This document shows, in pieces, positions 16,518 through 25,598 of a stretch of 64,000 bases of DNA. This stretch comes from Mycobacterium sp. PO1 (GTDB lineage Bacteria; Actinomycetota; Actinomycetes; Mycobacteriales; Mycobacteriaceae), in assembly GCF_017312405.1 (NCBI RefSeq), contig NZ_BLTG01000036.1:1-64000 (forward strand), read 5' to 3'. The number at the start of each line of letters is the position of its first letter. The stretch's first letter is position 1. A model generated the notes under the pieces. That model did no database searches and was not told where the DNA came from. It saw only the letters and a list, made by a program, of their open reading frames with translations. Both the position numbers and the translations under genes were made by a program.

Positions 16518-17282
16518 GTGGCCGGATTCGCCCGCTACGTCGCGCTGGGCGACAGCCAGACCGAGGGACTCTGGGACGGCGACGACGACGCCGGGCTGTT
16601 CGGGTTCGCCGACCGTCTGGCGTTGAGGCTCAGCGCCGACAATCCCGGTTTCCGCTACGCCAACCTGGCCATTCGCGGCAATCAGATCCGCGATGTGTTG
16701 GTCGATCAGCTACCCCGCGCCCTGTCGATGCGCCCGGATCTCGTCACGGTGTGTATCGGTATGAACGACGTGACCCGGCCCGGTCCCGGTTTCGACGGCG
16801 CGCTGGCACGGCTCGACCAAGTGCACCGGACGTTGGCCGGTTCCGGCGCCACGGTCGTGACGACGACGTTTCCCGACGTGGCGAGAATCCTGCCGATCGG
16901 ACGGGTGCTCAACACCCGCGTGCTGCGCATCAACGACGAGATCCGCGCCGCGGCGCAGCGGTACGGATTCGGGCTGGTCGATCTGTTCGATGCGCCGTCG
17001 ATGGCGCAGCCCGAGACCTGGAGCGTGGATCGGGTACACGGTTCCCCCAGGGGGCACATGCTCTTCGCGGCCGCCGCAGCCGAGGCGCTGGGGTTGCCCG
17101 GCAGCAGTCACGACTGGGCCGGCGTCGACCCGTCTGCACCCCCGCCGTCAGTGCGCTCCCAGGCGTACTCCCAGGTGCTGTGGACCCAGAACATGCTGAT
17201 GCCTTGGCTGTGGCGCCACGTCCGGGGTCGCTCCAGCGGCGGTGGGCGCAGTCCGCGCCGGCCCGTGCTGGCGCCGGTCTAG
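16518..17282 (+). CDS. SGNH/GDSL hydrolase
   Basis: A 254-aa esterase/lipase-type hydrolase. Block I is LGDSQTEGLWD with the nucleophilic serine at about residue 13, the oxyanion glycine and asparagine lie in AIRGNQIRD, block III is GMNDVTRPG, and block V is SVDRVHGSPRGH with the catalytic Asp-His pair. No signal peptide is visible. The GTG start begins directly with the core fold (VAGFARYVALGDS). Its TAG stop shares the bases CTAG (17279-17282) with the stop of the convergent gene. Natural substrate unknown. Confidence 0.88.
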   Translation: MAGFARYVALGDSQTEGLWDGDDDAGLFGFADRLALRLSADNPGFRYANLAIRGNQIRDVLVDQLPRALSMRPDLVTVCIGMNDVTRPGPGFDGALARLDQVHRTLAGSGATVVTTTFPDVARILPIGRVLNTRVLRINDEIRAAAQRYGFGLVDLFDAPSMAQPETWSVDRVHGSPRGHMLFAAAAAEALGLPGSSHDWAGVDPSAPPPSVRSQAYSQVLWTQNMLMPWLWRHVRGRSSGGGRSPRRPVLAPV

Positions 17283-17842
17283 ATACCCGTCCATGTCGCG
17301 TCGAGCTGTTCGGCGACGTCGATCACCTTGGCCTGCTGGGACTCCGGACTGTCGATCTCGCCGGCGACGTGCGCGGCGATGAACCGTTTGATCTCGGCGT
17401 CCACGCCGCCGACGATGCGGACGACCTCGGCCCGCAACGACTTCGACGTGACGTGGATGGCGATGTCGGACGAGCGCGGCTTCTCGACGTCGAGAATCAG
17501 CAGCAGCGGTTTGGCGGCGCGAGCGGTGGCGCGCAACGAGATCTCGCCGAAGACCATGAACTTCGGTTTGTCGATCCGCAGATCGACGACCATGTCGATT
17601 TCCAGTGGAATGCGGATCGAGAACGTGATGGTCTCGCCGAGATCGCGGGTGACCCGGGGCGCCATGATCCGCACTTTGGCCGTCACCTTCGCCAGCCGGC
17701 CGGGTCCCTGCGCGATCGGGCCCATCTCGAAGGCGTCGCCGGCGATCGCGCCGATCGCGTCACCGACGCGTTCCTCGGTCACCGCGACCTCGAAGAACCG
17801 GCGCCCGAACTCCTCGTACGTCACCAAATCAGCTGGATCCAT
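17279..17842 (-). CDS. Conserved mycobacterial hypothetical protein
   Basis: A 187-aa soluble protein, beginning MDPADLVTYEEFGRRFFEVA, that I do not recognise as a named family. It is rich in beta-strand-like segments, such as ITFSIRIPLEIDMVVDLRID, and ends in an acidic helix. The stop overlaps that of the convergent GDSL gene by 4 bp. Coding character is supported by a GC3-rich frame and mycobacteria-like composition. The upstream 95 bp (17843-17937) contain a short repeated GCCGACAT element but no gene. Confidence 0.7.
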   Translation of the reverse strand: MDPADLVTYEEFGRRFFEVAVTEERVGDAIGAIAGDAFEMGPIAQGPGRLAKVTAKVRIMAPRVTRDLGETITFSIRIPLEIDMVVDLRIDKPKFMVFGEISLRATARAAKPLLLILDVEKPRSSDIAIHVTSKSLRAEVVRIVGGVDAEIKRFIAAHVAGEIDSPESQQAKVIDVAEQLDATWTGI

Positions 17843-17937
17843 GGTGCTGTTACGTTCTCACGTCCACGCACGAGGTTGCGTCAACGTGGCCGACATGGGG
17901 GCCGACATCGTGGCCGACATGGTGGCCGACATCGCCC

Positions 17938-18750
17938 TCAGGACACTGCCTCGCCGAACAGGCGCAACCGGCCGAACGAGCCCCGATCCGGTCCGGTCTC
18001 GCCGATCAGCACCCAGCGTCGTCCGGACCGCTCGACCCGGGCCGCCACCGAGGCCCCGGACTGCACCGCTTTGGTCCAGCTGCCTCCGGACAGGTTCTTG
18101 AGCAACTCCGAGGTGGTCATCGGGGCCCTGTCGCCCTGGGTGATCGACGCGTCGCCGACACGGCGTCGCAGACCGAGCTCGTCACCCTCGCAGGCGGCGT
18201 CCAGCAGATCGGTGAACCGGCCCTTCCCCCCGCTCCCGACACCGCGAAAGCCGCGCAGGAAGCCCGCGCAGCCGCTGAGGCCCTGCTCGGTGAGCATGGT
18301 GCGGCCCAAGGTGATCCCACTGGGCACCGCGCCCAGGCCACTGCGTGCGAACTGCGCGATCATCGCCGGTAGCTCCCAGTAGGCCGACAACGCGCACACC
18401 TTCAGCTCGGAGTCGTCGTTACGTTCGTATCCGCGCAGGTCGTACCGAATGAACGTGGGGACCCGCAACGTCAGGGTCGGCGTCATCGCGATGATCAGCT
18501 CGACGTCGCGAATGACCGTGGTGTCCACGACGATGTCGCCGTCGGGATGGAAGGTGATGGCGCGAGGGCCGATGAAGGTGTCGTAGAACCTGCCGATCGC
18601 CGCCGCGCCCCGGTGTGGTCGCGACCCGACGGGGTCTTCGATCGTGCCGTCGGCGGTGAACAGACCGATCCAGCCGTCGCGGTCGTGGGCGCCGGCCGCG
18701 GCCAGCGACCGCTGCGCCGTCGACAGCAGGTCGACTCGGGTGAAGGCCAT
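17938..18750 (-). CDS. NTF2/SnoaL-like protein with C-terminal extension
   Basis: A 270-aa protein. Residues 1-130 form a SnoaL/ketosteroid-isomerase-like domain: AAGAHDRDGWIGLFTADGTI and the internal RGAAAIGRFYDTFIGP. A helical middle follows, and from about residue 175 there is a second module containing GGSWTKAVQSGASVAARVE and RRWVLIGETGPDRGS, also suggestive of a cone fold. The ATG at 18750 is preferred because upstream sequence is low in coding character. The double-module layout occurs in mycobacteria, but its function is not known to me. Confidence 0.68.
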   Translation of the reverse strand: MAFTRVDLLSTAQRSLAAAGAHDRDGWIGLFTADGTIEDPVGSRPHRGAAAIGRFYDTFIGPRAITFHPDGDIVVDTTVIRDVELIIAMTPTLTLRVPTFIRYDLRGYERNDDSELKVCALSAYWELPAMIAQFARSGLGAVPSGITLGRTMLTEQGLSGCAGFLRGFRGVGSGGKGRFTDLLDAACEGDELGLRRRVGDASITQGDRAPMTTSELLKNLSGGSWTKAVQSGASVAARVERSGRRWVLIGETGPDRGSFGRLRLFGEAVS

Positions 18751-18856
18751 AACGTTGCCTACCACCTCAGACCAGCGGTAGTCGACACCGCGCTCTCGGC
18801 GCGGGCACACTGGAGGTATCTGCTGCGCGGGAGCGCGGCCGTCAGGAGGCACGACG

Positions 18857-19252
18857 ATGAGCAGCAACAACGGTCCGTTCGGGCTGGACCCGGAAGACTT
18901 CGAGCGCGTCGTCCGCGAAGCGGGCGAGGGGCTGCGCGACGCGCTGGACGGGCTGGGCAAGTTCGTCAACACGTCGGGTGAGCGCGCCGGATGGTCGATG
19001 CTGTTCGACGAGTTCACCCGCGGGACGCGCACCCGCCCGGAGCCGGAGACGACCGGCGAGACGGGCGACGGTGTATGGGCGATCTACACCGTGGGCCAGG
19101 ACGGCGGCGCACACATCGAAGAGGTCTACCCCACCGAACTCGACGCGCTTCGGGCGAACAAGAACAACACCGACCCTGCGCGGCGGGTGCGGTTCCTGCC
19201 CTACGGCATTGCGGTCAGCGTCCTCGACGCGGCCGACAGCGGCGATGCCTGA
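18857..19252 (+). CDS. Conserved mycobacterial hypothetical protein
   Basis: A 131-aa acidic protein with a very good AGGAGG ribosome-binding site seven bases before the ATG. The N-terminal half is helical and charged (DPEDFERVVREAGEGLRDAL). The C-terminal half has WAIYTVGQDGGAHIEEVYP and RRVRFLPYGIAVSVLD, a beta-rich unit seen in several mycobacterial proteins. No catalytic motif or membrane segment is visible. The gene lies divergent from the NTF2-like gene and convergent with the P450 gene. Confidence 0.75.
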   Translation: MSSNNGPFGLDPEDFERVVREAGEGLRDALDGLGKFVNTSGERAGWSMLFDEFTRGTRTRPEPETTGETGDGVWAIYTVGQDGGAHIEEVYPTELDALRANKNNTDPARRVRFLPYGIAVSVLDAADSGDA

Positions 19253-19305
19253 TCGGGACGCCTGACCGGTTGTCGGGACGGCGCTGACCGGTTCCCCGGG
19301 CTGCG

Positions 19306-20607
19306 CTACCGCACCAGGATTCGCAGATACTCCCAGCCACGCACCGTCGAGGTCGGCGCCAGCCGCGCGCTGTCGTGGTCGATGTCCCACTCCGGCCACC
19401 GGTTGAGGAGTTCGTCGAGGGCGACTCGGCCCTCGAGCCGGGCCAGGTTGGCGCCCAGGCAGTAGTGCAGGCCTTTGCCGAAGGTGAGATGACTGATGTT
19501 GTCGCGGTGGATGTCGAAGGTGTCGGGATCGCGGTAGCGCCGCTCGTCGCGGTTGGCCGCACCGAACAACAGCAGCATGGCGCTGCCCGCGGGCACCGTC
19601 GTGCCGGCGTAGTCGAAGTCCGCGGCCAGATACCTTGCGACGTGGGGGCCGGTGGGTTCGAAGCGCAGGGTCTCGTCGACCGCCCGCGTCAGCAGGGAGC
19701 GGTCCCGGGCGATCTCGCGCCGCTGTTCGGGATGTTCGGCGAGCACCTTGGCCAGCCACCCGATCAGACGGCCGGTCGTCTCGTTACCGGCGCCGGCCAC
19801 CACCTGGGTGTAGTGCAGCACCTCCGGGCGGGTGAGCTTGCGGTGCACACCGTGCTCGTCGGTGAACTCGACATTGAGTAGCGCCGTCATCAGATCGTCG
19901 GACGGGTTGGCTGCGCGCCAGTCGACGTAGTCGGCGTAGATGCGGCCGTCGGCGATTCTGCTCGCATCGGTGACCTTCATCGGGGTGCCGGGCCTGGTGC
20001 GCAGGTTGGCGTCATTGGCGTCGCGCACCGAGACCTGCTCCGATTCCGGGATGCCCAGCAACATGCCGATGACCCGCATCGGCATCATCGCCGCGAGTTC
20101 GGCGATGATGTCGAACCCGTCGGTCCCGACCAGCGGGTCGAGACAGTTGATGCAGTAGGTCCGGATCCGGTCTTCGATCTCGGCCATCCGCCGCGGGGTG
20201 AACACCCGTGCCATCAGCCCCCGCAGCATCGTGTGTTCGGGCGGGTCCTCGAACATCATCACGCCCTCGGGCATGTCGAAGTCGGACTTGACCAGTTCGA
20301 GGATGTCGCTGCGGCGGTTGGAGAACACCTTCCAGTCCAGCAGCGCGCGTTCGACGTCGGCGTGCCGGGACAGTGCCCAGAAGTCGTAGCGCGGGTTGTG
20401 GTACAGCGGTGCCTGGTCGCGCAGCCGCGCGTACACCGGGTAGGGATCGGCGACGATCCCGGTGTCGTAGGGGTCGTAGTAAACCTGAGGCTCGGCCCCG
20501 GTGGCCGGCCCCGCCCCCGGGACGGATCTCGGGCCCGAGCCGTGGGCGGTTCCGGTGGCTGTCGCCGCGCTCGTCGTGGTCGTGCCCGCTGATCGTGGTG
20601 TTGCCAT
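19306..20607 (-). CDS. Cytochrome P450
   Basis: A 433-aa soluble bacterial P450. The oxygen-activating I-helix is AGAGNETTGRLIG, the K-helix ExxR is ETLR, and the haem loop is FGKGLHYCLGANLARLEG with the cysteine ligand at about residue 383. The first 40 residues are Ala/Thr/Gly-rich and unusual, but the GGAGGAG Shine-Dalgarno supports this ATG. Substrate is unknown. No ferredoxin gene is adjacent. The gene is divergent from the mmpS-mmpL operon across a 290-bp region with operator-like repeats, so the P450 may modify a lipid handled by that transporter. That link is inferred. Confidence 0.93.
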   Translation of the reverse strand: MATPRSAGTTTTSAATATGTAHGSGPRSVPGAGPATGAEPQVYYDPYDTGIVADPYPVYARLRDQAPLYHNPRYDFWALSRHADVERALLDWKVFSNRRSDILELVKSDFDMPEGVMMFEDPPEHTMLRGLMARVFTPRRMAEIEDRIRTYCINCLDPLVGTDGFDIIAELAAMMPMRVIGMLLGIPESEQVSVRDANDANLRTRPGTPMKVTDASRIADGRIYADYVDWRAANPSDDLMTALLNVEFTDEHGVHRKLTRPEVLHYTQVVAGAGNETTGRLIGWLAKVLAEHPEQRREIARDRSLLTRAVDETLRFEPTGPHVARYLAADFDYAGTTVPAGSAMLLLFGAANRDERRYRDPDTFDIHRDNISHLTFGKGLHYCLGANLARLEGRVALDELLNRWPEWDIDHDSARLAPTSTVRGWEYLRILVR

Positions 20608-20688
20608 GGGCGCTCCTCCGACGGTTCCGCGGGGCTTCTCCGCCTGCAGGAGACCCTTGTTGTGCGACCGCTCAGCACATCGTGCTGT

Positions 20689-20705
20689 CGCTATGTGTAA
20701 CAGCG
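20689..20705. promoter_or_regulatory. Near-palindrome in P450 / mmpS divergent region
   Basis: The 17-bp sequence CGCTATGTGTAACAGCG has 6-bp arms with one mismatch around a 5-base centre, 82 bp upstream of the P450 start. It fits a TetR-type operator. No regulator gene is adjacent, so the factor is unknown. Confidence 0.4.
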
Positions 20706-20726
20706 GACCGAAAGGGGGTCAAGAGC

Positions 20727-20762
20727 TGACGCAAAAGTGACCTGGCACGCAGGTGACGCAAA
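20727..20762. promoter_or_regulatory. Direct repeat TGACGCAAA x2 upstream of mmpS
   Basis: Two exact copies of TGACGCAAA start 27 bp apart (20727 and 20754). Such spacing, slightly over two and a half helical turns, suits a pair of activator or repressor half-sites. Binding protein unknown. The remainder of 20763-20897 holds AT-rich elements such as GTTATAT that could form the mmpS promoter. Confidence 0.4.
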
Positions 20763-20897
20763 GCAGTTAGCAGCGCCACAATGACTTGAGCTAGCCTGTG
20801 GCCGAGTGAGAAGTTATATCGGCTAAGTTACGATCAGCCGAACAAGAGTCACGGGAACCAGGGGTCAGATGCGCGACAGAAGTCGGGGGCAGAGGGC

Positions 20898-21326
20898 GTG
20901 ATCGCAGTCGCCAAAAAGGTGTGGCTTCCGCTGCTGATCATAGTGGTGGTGGTGATCGCCGGCTTGACGGTATCGCGCATCCGGACCTTCTTCGGCTCGG
21001 AGGGCATCATCGAGACGCCGGAGAACTTCGCCGACCTGCCCGAACCGTTCGACCCGAAGGTCGTGCGCTACGAGATCGCCGGCAACGGCTCCTACGCCGA
21101 CATCAACTACCTCGACCTCGACGCCAAGCCGCAACGCGTCGACGGTGCCGCGCTGCCGTGGTCGCTGACGCTGGAGACCACCGAGCCCTCGGCCGCGCCC
21201 AACATCGTCGCGCAGGGTGACAGCAGTTCGATCACGTGCCGCATCATCGTCGACGACGAGGTGAAGGACGAGAGGACGAACACCGGCTTGAACGCTCAGA
21301 CCTTCTGCTTTGTGAAGTCGGCATGA
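20898..21326 (+). CDS. MmpS family membrane accessory protein
   Basis: A 142-aa MmpS protein with a single N-terminal membrane helix (about residues 8-26, [15 protein letters not shown]) and a periplasmic beta-sandwich domain with cysteines in ITCRIIVDD and TFCFVKSA. MmpS proteins work with RND-type MmpL transporters in exporting lipids or siderophores. The GTG start follows a GAGG-like site. The TGA overlaps the mmpL ATG (ATGA), so the two are translationally coupled. The specific family number cannot be assigned from sequence alone. Confidence 0.9.
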   Translation: MIAVAKKVWLPLLIIVVVVIAGLTVSRIRTFFGSEGIIETPENFADLPEPFDPKVVRYEIAGNGSYADINYLDLDAKPQRVDGAALPWSLTLETTEPSAAPNIVAQGDSSSITCRIIVDDEVKDERTNTGLNAQTFCFVKSA

Positions 21327-24229
21327 GCGCCCCCGTCAGCGACGCACCCACCGACGCGTTCCCACCCGCCCAACCGCAGAAGCGTCCGTTCATCCCGCGG
21401 ATGATCCGCGCGTTCGCCGTGCCGATCCTGCTCGGGTGGATCGCGCTCATCGTCGTCGTCAACGTCACCGTTCCGCAGCTGGAGACGGTCGGCGAGATGC
21501 AGGCGGTGTCGATGAGCCCCGACGACGCGCCGTCGATGATCTCGATGAAGAAGGTCGGCGAGCTGTTCGAGGAGGGCGACTCCGACAGCTCGGTGATGAT
21601 CGTCTTCGAAGGTCAGGAACCGCTCGGTGACGAGGCGCACGCCTGGTACGACGAACTGGTCCAGCGGCTGGAGGCCGACACCACGCACGTGCAGTCGGTG
21701 CAGGACTTCTGGAGTGACCCGCTCACCGCGTCAGGATCCCAGAGCACCGACGGCAAAGCCGCCTACGTGCAGGTCAAGCTCGCCGGCAATCAGGGCGAGG
21801 CGCTGGCCAACGAGTCGGTCAAGGCCGTGCAGGGCATCGTCAACAACCTGGATCCGCCGCCGGGCGTCACGGCCTATGTGACCGGACCCGCGGCGCTCGC
21901 GGCCGACCAGCACATCGCCGGTGACCGCAGCATGCGCACCATCGAGATGGCGACGTTCACCGTCATCATCGTGATGCTGCTGCTGGTGTATCGCTCGATC
22001 CTGACGGTCGTCATCACACTGTTCATGGTGGTGCTGTCGCTGACCACGGCCCGCGGCGTGGTCGCCTTCCTCGGCTATCACGAGGTGATCGGGCTCTCGA
22101 CCTTCGCCACGAACCTGTTGGTGACACTCGCGATAGCGGCGGCAACCGACTACGCCATCTTCCTGATAGGCCGCTATCAGGAAGCCCGAAGTATGGGCGA
22201 GGACAAAGAAACCGCGTTCTACACGATGTTCCACGGCACCGCGCACGTGGTGCTGGGGTCGGGGTTGACGATCGCGGGCGCGACGTTCTGCCTGAGCTTC
22301 ACGCGGTTGCCGTACTTCCAGACGCTGGGCGTGCCTCTGGCGATCGGCATGTTCGTGGTCATGCTCGCCGGCGTGGTCCTGATGGTGGCGATCATCAGCG
22401 TCGTCACCCGCTTCGGCAAGCTGTTGGAACCCAAGCGGGCCATGCGCATCCGGGGCTGGCGCAAGGTCGGTGCGGCGGTGGTGCGCTGGCCGGGACCGAT
22501 CCTCGTGGCCACCATCGCGCTGGCTCTGGTCGGTCTGCTGGCCCTGCCCGGCTACAAGACCAACTACAACGACCGCGACTACCTGCCGCCCGACCTGCCC
22601 GCCAACGAGGGGTACGCCGCGGCCGACCGGCACTTCGACCCGGCCCGGATGAACCCCGAGCTGCTGATGATCGAAAGCGATCACGATCTCCGCAACTCGG
22701 CGGACTTCCTGGTCATCGACAAGATCGCCAAGGCCATCTTCAAGGTCGAGGGCATCGCCCGCGTGCAGGCGATCACCCGCCCCGACGGCAAACCGATCAA
22801 GCACACCTCGATCCCGTTCCAGATGAGCATGCAGGGCACCACCCAGCGGCTCAACGAGAAGTACATGCAGGACCGGATGGCCGACATGCTGGTGCAGGCC
22901 GACGAGATGAACGACACCATCGCCACGATGCAGAAGATGTCGAACCTGACCGGCCAGATGGCGGCGATCACCAACAACATGGTGCAGAAGATGGAAGGCA
23001 TGTACGTCGACATCGCCGACCTGCGGGACAGCATCGCGAACTTCGACGACTTCTTCCGTCCCATCCGCAACTACTTCTACTGGGAACCGCACTGCTACAA
23101 CATCCCGGTGTGTTGGGCCCTGCGGTCGGTGTTCGACACCCTCGACGGCATCAACATCATGACCGACGACTTCAAGGAAATCCTTCCGGAGATGCGCCGG
23201 CTCAACGAGCTGATGCCCCAGATGGTCGCGTTGATGCCCGAGATGATCGACACGATGAAGACCATGCGCACGATGATGCTGACGATGTATCAGTCTCAGA
23301 AGGGCATGCAGGACCAGATGGCGGCGATGTCCGAGGACGCCGACGCCATGGGCGAGGCGTTCGACGACTCGATGAACGACGACTCGTTCTATCTACCGCC
23401 GGAGATCTTCGAGAACGAGGACTTCCAGCGCGGCCTCGAGCAGTTCCTGTCTCCCGACGGGCACGCGGTGCGTTTCATCATCTCCCACGAGGGTGATCCG
23501 CTGAGTCCCGAAGGCGTGGCGAAGATCGACCACATCAAGACCGCGGCCAAAGAAGCGGTCAAGGGCACGCCGCTGGAAGGGTCCAAGATCTACCTCGGCG
23601 GCACCGCGGCGACCTTCAAGGACATGAAGGACGGCAACAACTACGACCTGATGATCGCCGGGATCGCCGCTCTGTCACTGATCTTCATCATCATGCTGAT
23701 CCTGACCCGCGCGATCGTGGCGGCGGCGGTCATCGTGGGCACGGTGGCCATCTCGCTGGGCGCATCGTTCGGTCTGTCGATCCTGCTGTGGCAGCACATC
23801 CTCGGCATCGAGCTGCACTGGATGGTGTTCGCGATGGCGGTGATCGTGCTGCTGGGCGTCGGCGCCGACTACAACCTGCTGCTCGTCTCCCGGCTCAAAG
23901 AGGAGATCCACGCGGGTGTGGGTACCGGCATCATCCGGGCCATGGGTGGCAGTGGCTCGGTGGTAACCGCCGCCGGACTGGTGTTCGCACTTACCATGAT
24001 GTCGATGGCGGTGAGTGAACTGACCGTCATCGCCCAGGTGGGTACGACGATCGGCCTGGGTCTGTTGTTCGACACCCTGGTGGTGCGGTCCTTCATGACC
24101 CCGTCGATCGCCGCCCTGCTCGGCCCGTGGTTCTGGTGGCCGCAACGGGTGCGAACCCGGCCCAAACCGTCGCCCTGGCCCAAAGCCGTTGAGCTGCAGA
24201 CGAATCCGTCGGATGGAGTGAGACCTTGA
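21323..24229 (+). CDS. MmpL family RND lipid transporter
   Basis: A 968-aa inner-membrane transporter with the MmpL topology: one N-terminal helix, a first periplasmic domain, five helices, a second long periplasmic domain, then five helices. Proton-relay Asp-Tyr pairs are visible in [16 protein letters not shown] and in [15 protein letters not shown]. The second periplasmic domain contains a long methionine-rich helical hairpin, with [20 protein letters not shown] and later [15 protein letters not shown]-like helices, as in the siderophore-export MmpL4/MmpL5 class. It is coupled to mmpS at its 5' end and to a DUF732-type gene at its 3' end (TGATG). The cargo is probably a lipid or siderophore. 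Confidence 0.93.
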   Translation: MSAPVSDAPTDAFPPAQPQKRPFIPRMIRAFAVPILLGWIALIVVVNVTVPQLETVGEMQAVSMSPDDAPSMISMKKVGELFEEGDSDSSVMIVFEGQEPLGDEAHAWYDELVQRLEADTTHVQSVQDFWSDPLTASGSQSTDGKAAYVQVKLAGNQGEALANESVKAVQGIVNNLDPPPGVTAYVTGPAALAADQHIAGDRSMRTIEMATFTVIIVMLLLVYRSILTVVITLFMVVLSLTTARGVVAFLGYHEVIGLSTFATNLLVTLAIAAATDYAIFLIGRYQEARSMGEDKETAFYTMFHGTAHVVLGSGLTIAGATFCLSFTRLPYFQTLGVPLAIGMFVVMLAGVVLMVAIISVVTRFGKLLEPKRAMRIRGWRKVGAAVVRWPGPILVATIALALVGLLALPGYKTNYNDRDYLPPDLPANEGYAAADRHFDPARMNPELLMIESDHDLRNSADFLVIDKIAKAIFKVEGIARVQAITRPDGKPIKHTSIPFQMSMQGTTQRLNEKYMQDRMADMLVQADEMNDTIATMQKMSNLTGQMAAITNNMVQKMEGMYVDIADLRDSIANFDDFFRPIRNYFYWEPHCYNIPVCWALRSVFDTLDGINIMTDDFKEILPEMRRLNELMPQMVALMPEMIDTMKTMRTMMLTMYQSQKGMQDQMAAMSEDADAMGEAFDDSMNDDSFYLPPEIFENEDFQRGLEQFLSPDGHAVRFIISHEGDPLSPEGVAKIDHIKTAAKEAVKGTPLEGSKIYLGGTAATFKDMKDGNNYDLMIAGIAALSLIFIIMLILTRAIVAAAVIVGTVAISLGASFGLSILLWQHILGIELHWMVFAMAVIVLLGVGADYNLLLVSRLKEEIHAGVGTGIIRAMGGSGSVVTAAGLVFALTMMSMAVSELTVIAQVGTTIGLGLLFDTLVVRSFMTPSIAALLGPWFWWPQRVRTRPKPSPWPKAVELQTNPSDGVRP

Positions 24230-24567
24230 TGAAGCGGTTGATAATCGGTGCGGCCGCGGCCGCCGTCGGGCTGGGATCAGCTCTGGGCTTCGCCGCCCCG
24301 GCCGTCGCCGACCCCGACACGGCGTTCACCAACGAGCTGAACACCTACGGGATCTACGGCCAGAAGGACTACAACGCGTGGATCGGCAAGATCACGTGCA
24401 AGCGGATCGCCACCGGTGTCGACGCGAACGCGTTCGAGGCCGCGGATTTCGTGCACAACCAGTTGGAGAACGACTCCACCACCGAACAGGCGTGGCAATT
24501 CCTGGCAGCGGGTCTGCGCACCTACTGCCCGGACCGCCTGCCCATCCTGGATCAGGCCCGGCAATGA
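24229..24567 (+). CDS. DUF732-like small exported protein
   Basis: A 112-aa protein with a clear signal peptide cleaved near AVADPDTAF. The mature part has a DUF732 pattern: FTNELNTYGI near the start, ITCKRIATG, and LRTYCPDRLP with the second cysteine. The ATG overlaps the mmpL stop (TGATG), so it is part of the transporter operon. DUF732 proteins are abundant in mycobacteria and mostly uncharacterised. Position after mmpL suggests a periplasmic partner. Confidence 0.82.
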   Translation: MKRLIIGAAAAAVGLGSALGFAAPAVADPDTAFTNELNTYGIYGQKDYNAWIGKITCKRIATGVDANAFEAADFVHNQLENDSTTEQAWQFLAAGLRTYCPDRLPILDQARQ

Positions 24568-24845
24568 GTCGGTCCCGGCGTTTCTCGGCGCTGACCACCG
24601 CCGCCACCGTCGCCGCTCTGGCGGCGGGGATGATGGCGGGGGGCGGCGCACCGGCTGGGGCCCAGCCGCCGCCACCGGCCCCCGGTCAGGGTGAGCCGGT
24701 GCCGGCGTGGGCGCCGCCCAAACCCGCCGAGTTCTGGATCGGCGAGCCTGTCGTGTGGACCTCCGCGTGGGGCGGGCGCTGGGGGGTGTGGAAGAACGGC
24801 GGATTCCTGATCCTGTCGTCCAACCCCGTCACCGGAGGCGGCTGA
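24564..24845 (+). CDS. Very small exported protein, unknown
   Basis: A 93-aa protein. Residues 10-33 form a signal peptide ending at AGAQ. The mature part is Pro-rich, then has a Trp-rich motif, [18 protein letters not shown], near residues 58-75. The ATG overlaps the preceding stop (ATGA). Not recognised as a named family. The operon position suggests it belongs to the MmpS/MmpL export system. Confidence 0.72.
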   Translation: MSRSRRFSALTTAATVAALAAGMMAGGGAPAGAQPPPPAPGQGEPVPAWAPPKPAEFWIGEPVVWTSAWGGRWGVWKNGGFLILSSNPVTGGG

Positions 24846-24904
24846 CCGATGACGCCGGCGCACACACGACCGGACCGACAGGCAACGACGAGGTAGGAGT
24901 GACG

Positions 24905-25369
24905 ATGACAGGACCGAGAGGTCGCCTCGCGCGGATGGGGCTGGGGCTCGCGGGAGCCGCGATGGTGTTCTTCGGCGGAGCCGGACCGGCCATGGCCGAT
25001 TCCACCGAGGACTATCCGATCCCACGCCGGATCATCCACACCACGTGCGACGTCGAGCAGTATCTGGCGGCGGTGCGCGACACCAGCCCGGTGTACTACG
25101 AGCGATACATGATCGACCGCAGCAACCGACCGCCAGACGTCCAGCAGATGGCCTTCGACCGCATCCACTGGTTCTTCTCGCTCGACCCGGTGGGTCGGCG
25201 CCAGTATTCGGAGAACACCGCGACGAACGTGTTCTACGAGCAGGTCGCGACGCGCTGGGGTAACTGGGCGAAGATCTTCTTCAACAACAAGGGTGTGGTC
25301 GCCCACGCCACCGACGTCTGCATGGAGTACCCGCGCGGCGACATGTCGGTCTGGAACTGGCCTGTCTGA
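24905..25369 (+). CDS. Exported protein resembling DUF5078
   Basis: A 154-aa secreted protein. The signal peptide ends near AMADSTEDY. The mature region has [40 protein letters not shown], and a second cysteine in [11 protein letters not shown] recall mycobacterial DUF5078 proteins with this appearance, and the assignment is tentative. The ATG at 24905 has GGAG close upstream. It is the last gene before a strong hairpin, so it probably ends the mmpS-mmpL transcript. Confidence 0.72.
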   Translation: MTGPRGRLARMGLGLAGAAMVFFGGAGPAMADSTEDYPIPRRIIHTTCDVEQYLAAVRDTSPVYYERYMIDRSNRPPDVQQMAFDRIHWFFSLDPVGRRQYSENTATNVFYEQVATRWGNWAKIFFNNKGVVAHATDVCMEYPRGDMSVWNWPV

Positions 25370-25379
25370 TCCTGGTTGA

Positions 25380-25406
25380 ACGGTCGGCCCGGTTCGGCCC
25401 GACCGT
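25380..25406 (+). terminator. Hairpin ending the mmpS-mmpL operon
   Basis: Perfect 8-bp arms ACGGTCGG and CCGACCGT flank an 11-base loop, starting 11 nt after the last stop of the operon. There is no U-run. A terminator role is inferred from position. Confidence 0.5.
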
Positions 25407-25598
25407 GACACCACCGCCGCGCTCGACCCCGGGGCGTGGATCGCTGCGACCAGCGTGTGAAGCCCGGCGCCCGCCTGCGCCCCAGCGTGACCGCAAGCGC
25501 GCGCTCGCGCGGGAAGTTCGCGATTACCGAACGGTGCCGCCCACATGGTGACAATCTTTCTCTGATCTGTAACGCCATCCGGCGATCGAGGAGATTGC

